DNA of 64,000 nt from Actinoplanes campanulatus (GCF_014647795.1 NZ_BMPW01000033.1:1-64000), one strand, 5' to 3'. Shown: positions 17,229-25,711, counted from the stretch's first letter. Program-made: numbers and translations. Notes: a model not told the origin generated them from the sequence alone.

Positions 17229-19972
17229 AGATCGAAAGCCTCCGCCGCCTGCGCGGACCCAACGTCTACCTGTCCCGGCCCGCCGTGGTGGCCCGGGTGG
17301 ACCTCGGTGAGTTCGCCGGCGTGGAGACCACCGACGTCACCGGGTTCACCGAACGCCTGTTGCGGGCGGTGCCCGGCCTGGCCGAGCACCACTGCGCCGC
17401 CGGAGTGCCCGGCGGATTCGTGAGCCGGCTGCGCAACGGCACCTACTTCGGCCACGTCAGCGAGCACGTCTGCATCGAGTTGTCCCAGCTCATCGGACGG
17501 GACATCAGCTTCGGGCGGACCGTCGCCGCGGACCGGACCGGGGTCTACGACGTGATCATCGAATGTCCGGTGGACGAGTCGCCCGAATCGTCGGTGCCGG
17601 GTGAGCTGCTGGAGGCCGCGATCGGGCTGGTCCTGGAGGTGCACAGCGGCTCCGGGCCGTCGGCCCGCACCCTGGCCGAGCGGCTCTCCGGGCTGGGCGA
17701 GCTGGCCGAACGGGAGGCCACCGGGCCCAGCACCCGATCGATCATCGCGGCCGCCCGCCGCCGTGGCATCCCGGTGGAACGGTTCGACGATCTCAGCCTG
17801 GTGCGGCTGGGCTGGGGCCACCGGCGACGGCTGGCCTGGGCGGCCATGACCGACCGGACCAGCGCCGTGGGCGTGGACATCGCCGGGGACAAGCACGTCA
17901 CCCGGCGGCTGCTCGACGAGGCGGGCATCCCGGTCGCTCCCGGCGGCGTGGCCGCCACCGCGGGCGACGCTGTCCGCCTCCTCGGTGAACTGGGCGCCCC
18001 CGTGGTGGTCAAGCCCCGGCACGGCCGGCAGGGGCACCTCGTGGCGCTGCACCTGGACACCGCCGACGCCGTCGAGCGGGCCTGGGCCGCGATCGGCGGC
18101 GAGGTGGTGGTGGAGCGGCACCTCGGCGGCCGCGACTACCGCGTGCTGGTGGTGTCCGGCGAGGTGGTGGCGGCCGCCGAACGGGTCGCCGCGCACGTCG
18201 TCGGCGACGGCCGGGCCACGATCGCCGAGCTGGTCGGGCGGGTCAACGCCGATCCGCGCCGGGGCGCCGGCCACTCCCGGGTGCTGACCCGGATCGTCCT
18301 CGACGAGGCGGTGGAGGGGGTGCTGCGCCGTACCGGGCACACACCGGAGTCGGTCCCGGAGGAGGGCCGGGTCGTCCGGCTGCGCGATGCCGCGAACCTG
18401 TCCACCGGCGGCACCAGCCGGGACGTCACCGATCAGGTGCACCCGGACGTGACCCGGCTCTGCCGGCGGGTCGCCGCCCTGGTCGGCCTGGACATCGCCG
18501 GGATCGATCTGCGCCTGCCGGACATCGCGGCGCCGGTGCCGCCCACCGGGGAGCAGGCCACCGCCGGGGTGATCGAGGTCAACGCCGTACCCGGGTTGCG
18601 GATGCACCTGGCGCCGGTGCACGGCCGGGCCCGCGACGTGGGCGACGCGATCGTCCGGGCCATGTTCCCGGGCGGTTCGGACGGACGGATCCCGGCCGTC
18701 GCGATCACCGGCACCAACGGCAAGACGACGGTGACCCGGCTGACCGCCCACCTGCTCAGCGGCAGCGGCATGCGGGTCGGCATGACCAGCACCGACGGGG
18801 TCTCCATCGACGGCCGGATCATCCAGGTCGCGGACGCCACCGGGCCGCGGTCGGCGCAGATGGTGCTCGGCGACCCGCAGGTCGAGGTGGCGGTCCTGGA
18901 GACGGCCCGGGGCGGGCTGCTGCGGCGCGGTCTCGGCTACGACTGGTCCGACGTCGGGGTGATCACCAACATCACGGCCGACCACCTGGGCCAGGACGGG
19001 CTCGACTCGATCGAGGACCTGGCGCACGTCAAGGCGGTGGTGGCCGAGCGGGTCCGGGACGGCGGGACACTGGTCCTCAACGCCGACGACCCGTGGGTGC
19101 GCAGCCTGGCCGGCCGGCCCCGGGTACGGGCGGACCGCAAGCGCCTGATCTGGTTCGGTCTGGACACCGGGAACCCGGTGCTCGGGGAGCATCTGGCGCG
19201 CGGCGGGGCGGCGTACGTGCTGCACGACGGCTGGCTGGTGCAGGCGACCGGCGCGCGGCGGACACCGCTGATGCGGTTGGCCGAGGTGCCGGGGGCGTAC
19301 GGCGGCGCGGCCCTGCACGTGGCCGCCGACACGCTCGCCGCGATCGCCGCGGCCCGGGCCCTGGGCGCCCGTCCGGAGAACCTGGCCGACCGGCTCGCCG
19401 AGTTCGACCCGAGCGTCGAGAACCCCGGGCGGGGCACCCTGTTCCGGATCGGCGACGTCTCGGTGTTCGTCGACTACGCGCACAACCCGGCCGCGCTGGC
19501 CGCCACGCTGCGGACGCTGCACCGGCTGTGGGGCGCCGAACGCTGCGTGGCCGCGGTCACGCTGCCCGGGGACCGTCGCGAGGATCTGCTGGCCGCCTCG
19601 GCGCAGGTTCTGGCGGACGGCCTGACCCGGGTGGTGCTCTACGAGGACGAGGACCGGCAGGGCCGGCCGGCCGGCGAGGTCGCGGCGCTCATCGAGCGGG
19701 AGATGCGGGCCCGCCGCCCACAGTTGACCGCGGTCCGGGCGGACGATTACCGCTCGGCGGTCGCGGCGGCGCTGCGGCTGGCCGGGCCGGGCGAGGTGGT
19801 CCTGGTGATCTACGAGAAGTGGGAGCCGATGCGCGCCCACCTCGCCGAGCTGGGCGCGGTGCCGGGCGGCACGGCGCCGGTGCTGAGCGGGATCACGTCA
19901 CTGTCGTCGCGGGCCGCCGGGGCGGTTCCGCACGTGACCCGCGAGCTCACCGGACTCCCGGCGCGAGGGTGA
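17225..19972 (+). CDS. cphA: Cyanophycin synthetase
   Basis: A 915-aa enzyme that builds multi-L-arginyl-poly-L-aspartate from Asp, Arg and ATP. The order of domains fits the family. An N-terminal domain is followed by an ATP-grasp domain (VVKPRHGRQGHLV through VIEVNAVPGLRMHL, about residues 220-480). A Mur-ligase-like domain then starts at ITGTNGKTTVTRL near residue 496, with DYAHNPAALAATL in its C-terminal part. Length is close to cyanobacterial CphA1. It is coupled to cphB by a 4-bp overlap. The pair suggests storage of nitrogen and carbon as cyanophycin. Confidence 0.95.
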   Translation: MKIESLRRLRGPNVYLSRPAVVARVDLGEFAGVETTDVTGFTERLLRAVPGLAEHHCAAGVPGGFVSRLRNGTYFGHVSEHVCIELSQLIGRDISFGRTVAADRTGVYDVIIECPVDESPESSVPGELLEAAIGLVLEVHSGSGPSARTLAERLSGLGELAEREATGPSTRSIIAAARRRGIPVERFDDLSLVRLGWGHRRRLAWAAMTDRTSAVGVDIAGDKHVTRRLLDEAGIPVAPGGVAATAGDAVRLLGELGAPVVVKPRHGRQGHLVALHLDTADAVERAWAAIGGEVVVERHLGGRDYRVLVVSGEVVAAAERVAAHVVGDGRATIAELVGRVNADPRRGAGHSRVLTRIVLDEAVEGVLRRTGHTPESVPEEGRVVRLRDAANLSTGGTSRDVTDQVHPDVTRLCRRVAALVGLDIAGIDLRLPDIAAPVPPTGEQATAGVIEVNAVPGLRMHLAPVHGRARDVGDAIVRAMFPGGSDGRIPAVAITGTNGKTTVTRLTAHLLSGSGMRVGMTSTDGVSIDGRIIQVADATGPRSAQMVLGDPQVEVAVLETARGGLLRRGLGYDWSDVGVITNITADHLGQDGLDSIEDLAHVKAVVAERVRDGGTLVLNADDPWVRSLAGRPRVRADRKRLIWFGLDTGNPVLGEHLARGGAAYVLHDGWLVQATGARRTPLMRLAEVPGAYGGAALHVAADTLAAIAAARALGARPENLADRLAEFDPSVENPGRGTLFRIGDVSVFVDYAHNPAALAATLRTLHRLWGAERCVAAVTLPGDRREDLLAASAQVLADGLTRVVLYEDEDRQGRPAGEVAALIEREMRARRPQLTAVRADDYRSAVAAALRLAGPGEVVLVIYEKWEPMRAHLAELGAVPGGTAPVLSGITSLSSRAAGAVPHVTRELTGLPARG

Positions 19973-20374
19973 CGAGATTGACAGATCAAGGACAGACTTG
20001 ATCTCTCTCTGTAGCTAAGTGTTGACCGATCGTGAACGCCTCCGGAGTGGACTCACCCGGAAGGTTGAGAGTGAAAGTTCCGACGAAGCGGGCATTCGCT
20101 GCCCATCGTCGTGGCGCTATGTGGCGGCCTGATGGCGGAAAGCCCTTTCCCGCACGGTGCGATAACCCGTACGAGCGGCTCCCGGGACCGAACTGACGGT
20201 AATGATGCGCAGGTAGATCGCCTTGTGGTGGGTCGAACTGGTGACCGATTGGGACTAACATCCTCGCCGTCGATGGGGGATGCTCGGAGTCCGATGGTGG
20301 GCCCGACTCGCCCGGCGTCGGGCAGCATGGCGGTGCGGTCCGGCGATCTTCTCGAAGCGCGCATGTGGGGGCAC
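19973..20374 (+). promoter_or_regulatory. 402-bp non-coding region between cphA and a kinase gene
   Basis: No credible gene was found. It opens with a perfect 7-bp inverted repeat GATCAAG-GACAGA-CTTGATC (19984-20003) without a T-tract, which could terminate cphA or bind a regulator. It holds TTGACC-like hexamers but no clear -10 at proper spacing. The plus frame of the kinase is open back to 20111, but the predicted peptide there has no conserved character. Confidence 0.4.
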
Positions 20375-22357
20375 ATGAGCACGACGGACCTGCCCGGTTC
20401 GGGGTTGCTCGCCGGTCGTTACCGACTGGTCGAGCGTCTCGGCGCCGGCGGGATGTCAGTGGTTTGGCGAGGGTTCGACGAAGTGCTGGGGCGGCAGGTC
20501 GCGGTGAAGGTCCTGCCGCCGTCGACGAGCGCGGACCCCTCGTTCCGGCGCAGGCTGCGCGCGGAGGCCCAGGCCGCCGCGCGGCTGACGCATCCCAATA
20601 TCACCAATGTGTACGACTACGGCGAGGCCACCACGGTGGATGGCGAGCCGGTGCCCTATGTCGTGATGGAACTCGTCGACGGTGAGTCCCTGGCCGCCGT
20701 CCTGGCCCGGGTGCGGATGCTGAAGTGGCCGACCGCCGTGCGGATCTCCGCGGAGGTCGCGGCGGCCCTGGCGGCGGCACACGCCCGGGGCATCGTGCAC
20801 CGCGACGTCACCCCGGCCAACGTGATGCTCACCCCGAGCGGCGCCAAGGTGGTCGACTTCGGCATCTCGGCGCTGATCGGGGAGAACGACACCGACCCGG
20901 ACGGCAGCCTGATGGGCACCCCGGCCTACCTGGCGCCGGAGCGCCTGGAGGGTGGCGTGGTCAGCCCGGCCACCGACGTCTACGCGGTCGGCCTGCTGAT
21001 CTACCGGATGCTGATCGGCCAGCTGCCGTGGGACGTCGGCACCACCACCGCCCTGCTGCGCGCCCATCAGTACACCGAGCCCGACCCGCTGCCGCCGGTC
21101 GACGGCCTGCCGTCCGGGGTGGAGGCGCTGGTCGCCCGCTGCCTGGAGAAGCACCCGGCGGACCGGCCGTCCAGTGCCGAGCTGGCGCACGTGCTGGCCG
21201 GCGCCTCGGCGAGCGCCCCGATGGTCACCTCCGGGTTCGACGCGGGCTGGGAGGACGGCGAGGACACCTTCATCCTCCCGTCGGGATACCCGTACTCCGG
21301 CTTCGGCCCGGCGGCCGCCGCGGCGGCGATGGCGGCCGGCGAGGCGACCGACCCGGACTCGCCCGGCCCGACCGTCCCGGCGGGCCCCACCGCGCCGTCG
21401 TCGAAGCCGTTCGAGAGGATGCCCGCCCGGGCCTCCTCCGCACCGCCGTTGCGGCCCGGCGCCGGCGGCCCACCGCCGGTCCCGGCCGACGGCCGTCCCG
21501 CCAACCGCAACCACGTCCGGCTGCGCCGGGTCGTGGTGGTGGCCGGCACGGTCGCCGTGCTGAGCGGCCTCACCTACGGCTGGACGGCGATCGGCCAGTC
21601 CGAGAAGACCCCGGCCGGCGCGTCGACGCCGCAGCCCACCGTGGTGCCCCCGGCCGGTCAGTGCGTGGTGAGCTACGCCGTCTGGTCCGACACCGGCGGA
21701 AGGTTCAAGGCCCAGGTGACGCTCGCCAACCGGGACGACACCCCGGTCCAGGGGTGGAGCCTGTGGTTCCTGATGAACGGGGACCAGATCCTCTCCGGCA
21801 ACGGGAAGGTCCTGCTCAAGCAGGACGACCGGGAGGTCCGGGTCGCCTCGACCACCGTGATCGCCCCGCAGCGCACCACCACGATGCAGATCACCGGGCG
21901 CTACACCGAGAGCAACCAGGCGCCGCTGGTCTTCAAGCTCAACAACCAGACCTGCGAGACGTACGTGTCGTCCGAACCCGGCGAGCCGTCCCGCCCGGTG
22001 GAGATCCTCTCCGACGGTCAGGTGCGCCTCGGCGACCCGACCACCTCGCCGGGCATCTCGATCGGGCCCAGCGGCAGCGTGCACATCACCACCACGCCGG
22101 CGCCGTCGCGGACCACCTCGAAGCCGCCGACGGTCAAACCGGACCCGGGCGCCAGCACCACGAAGACGTCGGCTCCGGGCGGCACCGACCCGTCGGACAC
22201 CATCGAGCCGTCGGTGCCCTCGTCCGAGGGCCCGTCGAACCCGGGCGGCATCGTCGACCCGACCGACCCGACCAAGCCGCCCGCCCCGGGCACGTCGCTC
22301 GACGAGGATTGCGACTCGGCGGATCCGGATTGCGCCGGAGGAACCGGGGGCGGATGA
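20375..22357 (+). CDS. Receptor-type Ser/Thr protein kinase with C-terminal CBM2-like domain
   Basis: A 660-aa PknB-type kinase. Kinase domain residues about 14-275: Gly loop GAGGMSVV, Lys45, HRDVTPANV with catalytic Asp144, DFG at 161-163, APE in YLAPERL. A Pro/Ala-rich linker leads to a membrane helix (386-404). The outer part (430-528) starts and ends with Cys (430, 527) and has the NRDDTPVQGWSLWF pattern typical of family 2 carbohydrate-binding modules. A Ser/Thr/Pro tail follows. There are no PASTA repeats. ATG 20375 follows GGGGG; ATG 20363 is an alternative. Confidence 0.85.
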   Translation: MSTTDLPGSGLLAGRYRLVERLGAGGMSVVWRGFDEVLGRQVAVKVLPPSTSADPSFRRRLRAEAQAAARLTHPNITNVYDYGEATTVDGEPVPYVVMELVDGESLAAVLARVRMLKWPTAVRISAEVAAALAAAHARGIVHRDVTPANVMLTPSGAKVVDFGISALIGENDTDPDGSLMGTPAYLAPERLEGGVVSPATDVYAVGLLIYRMLIGQLPWDVGTTTALLRAHQYTEPDPLPPVDGLPSGVEALVARCLEKHPADRPSSAELAHVLAGASASAPMVTSGFDAGWEDGEDTFILPSGYPYSGFGPAAAAAAMAAGEATDPDSPGPTVPAGPTAPSSKPFERMPARASSAPPLRPGAGGPPPVPADGRPANRNHVRLRRVVVVAGTVAVLSGLTYGWTAIGQSEKTPAGASTPQPTVVPPAGQCVVSYAVWSDTGGRFKAQVTLANRDDTPVQGWSLWFLMNGDQILSGNGKVLLKQDDREVRVASTTVIAPQRTTTMQITGRYTESNQAPLVFKLNNQTCETYVSSEPGEPSRPVEILSDGQVRLGDPTTSPGISIGPSGSVHITTTPAPSRTTSKPPTVKPDPGASTTKTSAPGGTDPSDTIEPSVPSSEGPSNPGGIVDPTDPTKPPAPGTSLDEDCDSADPDCAGGTGGG

Positions 22358-22364
22358 CCGAAAG

Positions 22365-22382
22365 ACGGGCCGTTCGGCCCGT
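22365..22382 (+). terminator. Possible terminator after the CBM2-like kinase
   Basis: A perfect 8-bp inverted repeat ACGGGCCG-TT-CGGCCCGT lies 8 bp after the stop, followed by a partial repeat of the right arm. The loop is very short and no T-tract follows, so termination is only inferred. Confidence 0.4.
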
Positions 22383-22553
22383 TCGGCCCGGAAAACCACG
22401 GGCCGGCGAGCCGGCGATCGCGTTACGGTGAACGGGACCGACAGGCGCTTCTGCTCCACTCCGGTCATCCGGATTGCGGCATTTTGGCGCGGCGTGGCTG
22501 CCGGCCCATGTGGCACCCGAGTGGATGATGGGCGAGAGTCCGGCTACCACGTG

Positions 22554-22856
22554 GTGTCAGCCGATTCCAAGCAGGTCGTCGACATCGGGGAGTTCGACAA
22601 AATGTTCAGCACAGTGAAGGACCTGGCCGCCGAGGCGCTGTTCGTCTCGTACCTGCAGCCGTCCGAAAGCCCGACGCGGGCGTCCGTGGAGCAGGCGATC
22701 ACCATGATGATCCTGCGCCACGGCAGTGACGGCTGTGCTGCCGGTGTGGCAACCGAGTTCGGCGACCACCCGGAGGCCGCGGTGCGGCGGATGGCGTGGG
22801 TGCACGCGGCGCTGGCTGAGGTGCTGGCCCCGCCGCGCATGCCGGTGCTGCACTGA
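22554..22856 (+). CDS. Small conserved hypothetical protein
   Basis: A 100-aa protein without a recognised domain. It begins SADSKQVVDIGEFDKMF and contains a helical segment with SVEQAITMMILRHGSDGCAAGVATEFGDHPE. The composition is soluble and slightly acidic. GTG 22554 and GTG 22551 are both possible starts; ATG 22603 would give a shorter form. The long frame opens upstream to 22428, but that part does not look coding. A clear terminator follows, so it is a single-gene unit ahead of the sigma factor gene. Confidence 0.65.
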   Translation: MSADSKQVVDIGEFDKMFSTVKDLAAEALFVSYLQPSESPTRASVEQAITMMILRHGSDGCAAGVATEFGDHPEAAVRRMAWVHAALAEVLAPPRMPVLH

Positions 22857-22875
22857 AACCACCCCCTCGTTCGTG

Positions 22876-22901
22876 AACCCGGCCGCGATCACGGCCGGGT
22901 T
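22876..22901 (+). terminator. Terminator after the small hypothetical gene
   Basis: A perfect 10-bp stem AACCCGGCCG / CGGCCGGGTT with a 6-nt loop, 19 bp after the stop codon. It is followed by TCCGTGTTTAAAC, which is only weakly T-rich. Confidence 0.75.
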
Positions 22902-22948
22902 CCGTGTTTAAACCTCGCCGGTCCGTCATGGTCCCCACCGGGCTGAGG

Positions 22949-22962
22949 TTTTTCATGAAAAA
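22949..22962. promoter_or_regulatory. AT-rich 14-bp palindrome upstream of the sigma factor gene
   Basis: TTTTTCATGAAAAA is a perfect palindrome, striking in a genome of about 70% GC. It lies about 107 bp before the chosen sigma factor start. It may be a repressor or activator site. Transcription termination is less likely, because the upstream gene already has a strong hairpin and the palindrome has no loop. Confidence 0.5.
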
Positions 22963-23027
22963 ACTCCACAAATGCAACCGAGTTCGGCCGCCGCTGCACC
23001 CTACGGCGGCCACTGTTCTCCTTGTCA

Positions 23028-23042
23028 GCTGGTTTCACCAGC
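23028..23042. promoter_or_regulatory. Inverted repeat just before the sigma factor gene
   Basis: GCTGGT-TTC-ACCAGC, a perfect 6-bp inverted repeat with a 3-nt centre, lies 26 bp before the GTG start and just before its GAGGAGG ribosome-binding site. It could bind a regulator or form a small mRNA hairpin in the leader. Confidence 0.45.
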
Positions 23043-23068
23043 CGGTTAGTACAAGCGAGGAGGACTAC

Positions 23069-23971
23069 GTGACCGCCACGACCGAACTCCCCGCCACCAT
23101 CGGCACCGGCCACGATGCGCCGTCGGCGCACGACATCGAGGACCTGATCCGTGAAAACATGCCGATGGTTGGCCATCTGGTCCGGGAGCTCCTCAACCGG
23201 GTGCCCGGCCATGTCCACGCGGACGACCTCTCGTCCGCCGGCTTCGCGGCCCTGCTCAGCGCCGCCCGCTCCTTCGATGTGACCCGCGGCATCCCGTTCC
23301 ACCGCTTCGCCGCCGTCCGGATCCGGGGCGCCCTGCTCGACGAGCTCCGCGGACAGGACTGGGCCAGCCGATCGGTACGGGCACGGGCCCGGCGCGCCGC
23401 CACCGCACGTCAGGAACTCACCGCCGCTATGGGGCGCACCCCCAGCGACGCCGAGGTCGCCGAGATGCTCGGCATCGGCATCTCCGAGCTGGCCAGCGTC
23501 GAGGACGATGTCCAGAAAGCCTCCCTGCTCAGCCTCCAGGGCTTCCCCACCGGCGCGGCCGAGGAGATGGTGCCGGAGACCTCCGAGGGGCCCGAGGACC
23601 TGCTGCTCAAGCGGGAACGCCTCGGCTACCTGCACCAGGCCATCCAGGCGTTGCCCGAGCGGCTGCGCCAGGTGGTGGAGGAGTCGTTCCTCCAGGAACA
23701 GCCGCTGAGCGAGGTGGCCGCCCGGCTCGGGGTCACCGAGTCGCGGATCTCGCAGTTGCGCACCGAGGCGCTGCGGTTGCTGCGGGAGGGCCTCAACTCC
23801 TCGCTCGCACCGGAACTGCTCACCGTGGCCGCGGGAGGACCCCGGACGCGGAAGGGCTGCCTCCAGCGGCGGCGCAGCGAGTACTTCGCGAAGGTGGCCC
23901 AGCAGGGGAGCCTGCACACCCGGCTGGCGCTGACCGACAGTCACGGCGTGCCGATCGCGGTCGCCGCCTGA
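23069..23971 (+). CDS. FliA/WhiG-type RNA polymerase sigma factor
   Basis: A 300-aa group 3 sigma-70 factor. Region 2 is seen in DDLSSAGFAALLSAARSFDVTRGIPFHRFAAVRIRGALLDELR, region 3 in QELTAAMGRTPSDAEVAEMLG, and region 4 in SEVAARLGVTESRISQLRTEALRLL. About 60 extra residues follow region 4, with a basic RKGCLQRRRSEYF stretch. The GTG at 23069 follows GAGGAGG. In Actinoplanes, FliA-family factors drive zoospore flagellar and sporulation genes. No flagellar gene or obvious anti-sigma gene is adjacent, so its regulon cannot be told from context. Confidence 0.88.
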   Translation: MTATTELPATIGTGHDAPSAHDIEDLIRENMPMVGHLVRELLNRVPGHVHADDLSSAGFAALLSAARSFDVTRGIPFHRFAAVRIRGALLDELRGQDWASRSVRARARRAATARQELTAAMGRTPSDAEVAEMLGIGISELASVEDDVQKASLLSLQGFPTGAAEEMVPETSEGPEDLLLKRERLGYLHQAIQALPERLRQVVEESFLQEQPLSEVAARLGVTESRISQLRTEALRLLREGLNSSLAPELLTVAAGGPRTRKGCLQRRRSEYFAKVAQQGSLHTRLALTDSHGVPIAVAA

Positions 23972-23979
23972 TCTCGCCG

Positions 23980-24020
23980 ACGGGCGCGGATCCGGCCACG
24001 CCGGAAGTCCGCGCCCGTTT
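23980..24020 (+). terminator. Terminator after the sigma factor gene
   Basis: A nested hairpin: outer stem ACGGGCGCGGA / TCCGCGCCCGT (11 bp), inner stem TCCGG / CCGGA around CCACG, followed by TTTC. It lies in the convergent gap before a minus-strand gene. The rest of the 181-bp gap shows nothing further. Confidence 0.8.
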
Positions 24021-24152
24021 CGCTCCGAACTCGACGGAGCGTCGCCGGCCCACATCTCCGGCTCCCATGATCGTTCGGTCCGGGACTGCCGGCCCGCTGC
24101 GCGACGAAGTGGACGGTGACCTCGGCAGCCTCTTCCTCGTGCCGGCCGGGGC

Positions 24153-24899
24153 CTATCCGGCGGACCGGGCGGCGCGGATCGGGCCGGTCGAGGCGCTGCG
24201 CCGCGGAACGATCAGGACCACCCCGACAGCGGCCAGCCACAGGCCCCAGGCGGTGCTGCCGATCAGGCCCGCCGGCTCCCACACCGGGAAGCCCGGCACC
24301 GCGGTGGCCAGCACGTCACCCTGGTTGAGCAGGTAGAGCGCCGATGCGGCCAGCCCCGACCAGCCGATCCAGCGGGGCAGCACGCCGGACCGCAGCGCCA
24401 CCACGCTCACCGTCGCCGACCACACGATCGCCAGCACCTGCCCGAGATGCTCGCCGAGCAGCGCGCCGCCGAACTGGTGCTGCGCCGTCCAGGCCGCCTC
24501 CAACGCCGGCCGGGTCGCCGCGTCGCCCTCCGCCCACGGGCCGGCCAGCGCGGGCACCACGAACACCCAGCGCAGGAAGCCGATCAGGGACAGCAGCGCG
24601 GAGGCCGCACCGATCGCGCCGGCCGTCCGCAACACCGGGTCCGTGCCGCGCCCCAGGGCCGCCGACATCATCGACATGGGTACGCCCACCAGCGCGTACG
24701 TCCACGCGACAGCGAACCACGTCCAGACCAGCGACGGGCCCCCGGCGTGGAACGAGGCGAGCACCACCGGAGCCGGTTCGCGCAGGATGTCCGGCCAGTC
24801 GAAGGTGGCCGACAGCACGCTGGAAGCCACCGTGAAACCCGCCGCCGAGGCCAGCAGAAGGCTGCCGGTCCAATTCTGTACGCCGTGCAGAGTCTTCAT
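24153..24899 (-). CDS. DUF4386-like multi-pass membrane protein
   Basis: A 248-aa protein with about six membrane helices, including WTGSLLLASAAGFTVASSVLS near the N-terminus and STAWGLWLAAVGVVLIV near the C-terminus. Overall pattern fits the DUF4386 family of unknown function (moderate confidence). The ATG at 24899 was chosen because the upstream in-frame peptide overlaps the divergent TetR gene. It is divergently paired with that TetR gene and is probably its main target; repeats suited to an operator lie at its 5' end. Confidence 0.75.
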   Translation of the reverse strand: MKTLHGVQNWTGSLLLASAAGFTVASSVLSATFDWPDILREPAPVVLASFHAGGPSLVWTWFAVAWTYALVGVPMSMMSAALGRGTDPVLRTAGAIGAASALLSLIGFLRWVFVVPALAGPWAEGDAATRPALEAAWTAQHQFGGALLGEHLGQVLAIVWSATVSVVALRSGVLPRWIGWSGLAASALYLLNQGDVLATAVPGFPVWEPAGLIGSTAWGLWLAAVGVVLIVPRRSASTGPIRAARSAG

Positions 24900-24924
24900 G
24901 CAGCGAATGCTGTACGGTGTGCGG
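24876..24924. promoter_or_regulatory. Two 15-bp direct repeats between the DUF4386 and TetR genes
   Basis: CTGTACGCCGTGCAG (24876-24890, itself an imperfect palindrome) and CTGTACGGTGTGCGG (24910-24924) are 34 bp apart. One lies in the first codons of the minus-strand gene, the other in the divergent promoter region. A TTGACT on the minus strand near 24930-24935 could be the -35 of that gene. The layout fits an operator for the adjacent TetR protein. Confidence 0.5.
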
Positions 24925-24945
24925 AGATAAGTCAAGGGGGTTGCT

Positions 24946-25617
24946 GTGACCGAGCCCAGACGCCGGCCCGGACCGAAACGCGCGCTCACCGAAGAGGCCG
25001 TCCTCGACGCGGCGCTGACCCTGCTGGACACCGACGGGCCCGGCGCGGCCTCGATCCGGCGGATCGCGGCGGTCCTCGGAGTGTCGCCGAACTCGGTCTA
25101 CACGTATCTCCCGGACAAGTCGGCCATCGAGCAGGCGCTGGTGGAACGGCTGCTCGGCGACCTGAACCGGGCCGCACCGGGCGGCGACGACTGGCGGACC
25201 GACCTGGAGGCGCTCGCCCTCGACCTGCGGCGGCGGCTCACCGCCCATCCGGGAGCCGTCCCACTGCTGCTCGGCGGCGCGATGAACGGGCCGGAGGCGC
25301 TGCTGCTCGGTGAGCGGCTACTCGACCTGCTGGCCCGCGCCGGGCTCTCCGCGGCGGAGGCGGCGCGCGGCGCGTACCTGATCATGGTCTATGTCCTGGG
25401 CGCGATCGCCCTGGAGGTGGCCGACGTGCCGCGGGCCGGCGCGCTGGCGCCGGAAGAGGACCGCATCGCCGCCCGGCGTGCGGCGATGTCCCAGGTCCCG
25501 GCGGCGATGTTCCCGCGCACGGCGGCCGCCGTCGACGTCACCGCCACCTGGATCGGCACCGACCAGTACCTCTGGGGCCTGCACCGGGTCCTCGACGGCC
25601 TGCCCACCCACGCCTGA
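24946..25617 (+). CDS. TetR family transcriptional regulator
   Basis: A 223-aa regulator. The N-terminal helix-turn-helix is seen in GAASIRRIAAVLGVSPNSVYTYLPDKSAIEQAL (about residues 31-65), and the C-terminal half is a helical ligand-binding domain. The GTG at 24946 follows AAGGGGG. It is divergent from a membrane protein gene and probably represses it and itself. The ligand is unknown. Confidence 0.88.
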   Translation: MTEPRRRPGPKRALTEEAVLDAALTLLDTDGPGAASIRRIAAVLGVSPNSVYTYLPDKSAIEQALVERLLGDLNRAAPGGDDWRTDLEALALDLRRRLTAHPGAVPLLLGGAMNGPEALLLGERLLDLLARAGLSAAEAARGAYLIMVYVLGAIALEVADVPRAGALAPEEDRIAARRAAMSQVPAAMFPRTAAAVDVTATWIGTDQYLWGLHRVLDGLPTHA

Positions 25618-25642
25618 CCGGCCGCGTCCGGTTGTCCGGCCG

Positions 25643-25688
25643 GCTGTCAGGGCCGTCTCAACGACGTTGCGACAGACAGCCCTGACAA
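25643..25688. repeat. Palindromic element, complete copy, acting as shared terminator
   Basis: A long imperfect palindrome. The outer stem is TGTCAGGGC (25645-25653) / GCCCTGACA (25679-25687), and an inner near-palindrome GTCTCAACG-A-CGTTGCGAC lies at 25655-25673. It lies between the convergent tetR and ureD genes and may terminate both. The left two-thirds recurs at 36613-36645 with six differences in 33 bp, so it belongs to a dispersed family. Confidence 0.65.
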
Positions 25689-25711
25689 CCAGCCGCTGTT
25701 TCGTGTCTCCC

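Noticed and set aside
16973-19840. Long minus-strand frame opposite cphA
   Set aside because: Antisense artefact of high third-position GC; cphA is complete with all motifs.
20111-20374. Extended N-terminus for the CBM2-like kinase
   Set aside because: The in-frame upstream 88 codons show no conserved pattern, and a good start (ATG 20375) directly precedes the kinase fold.
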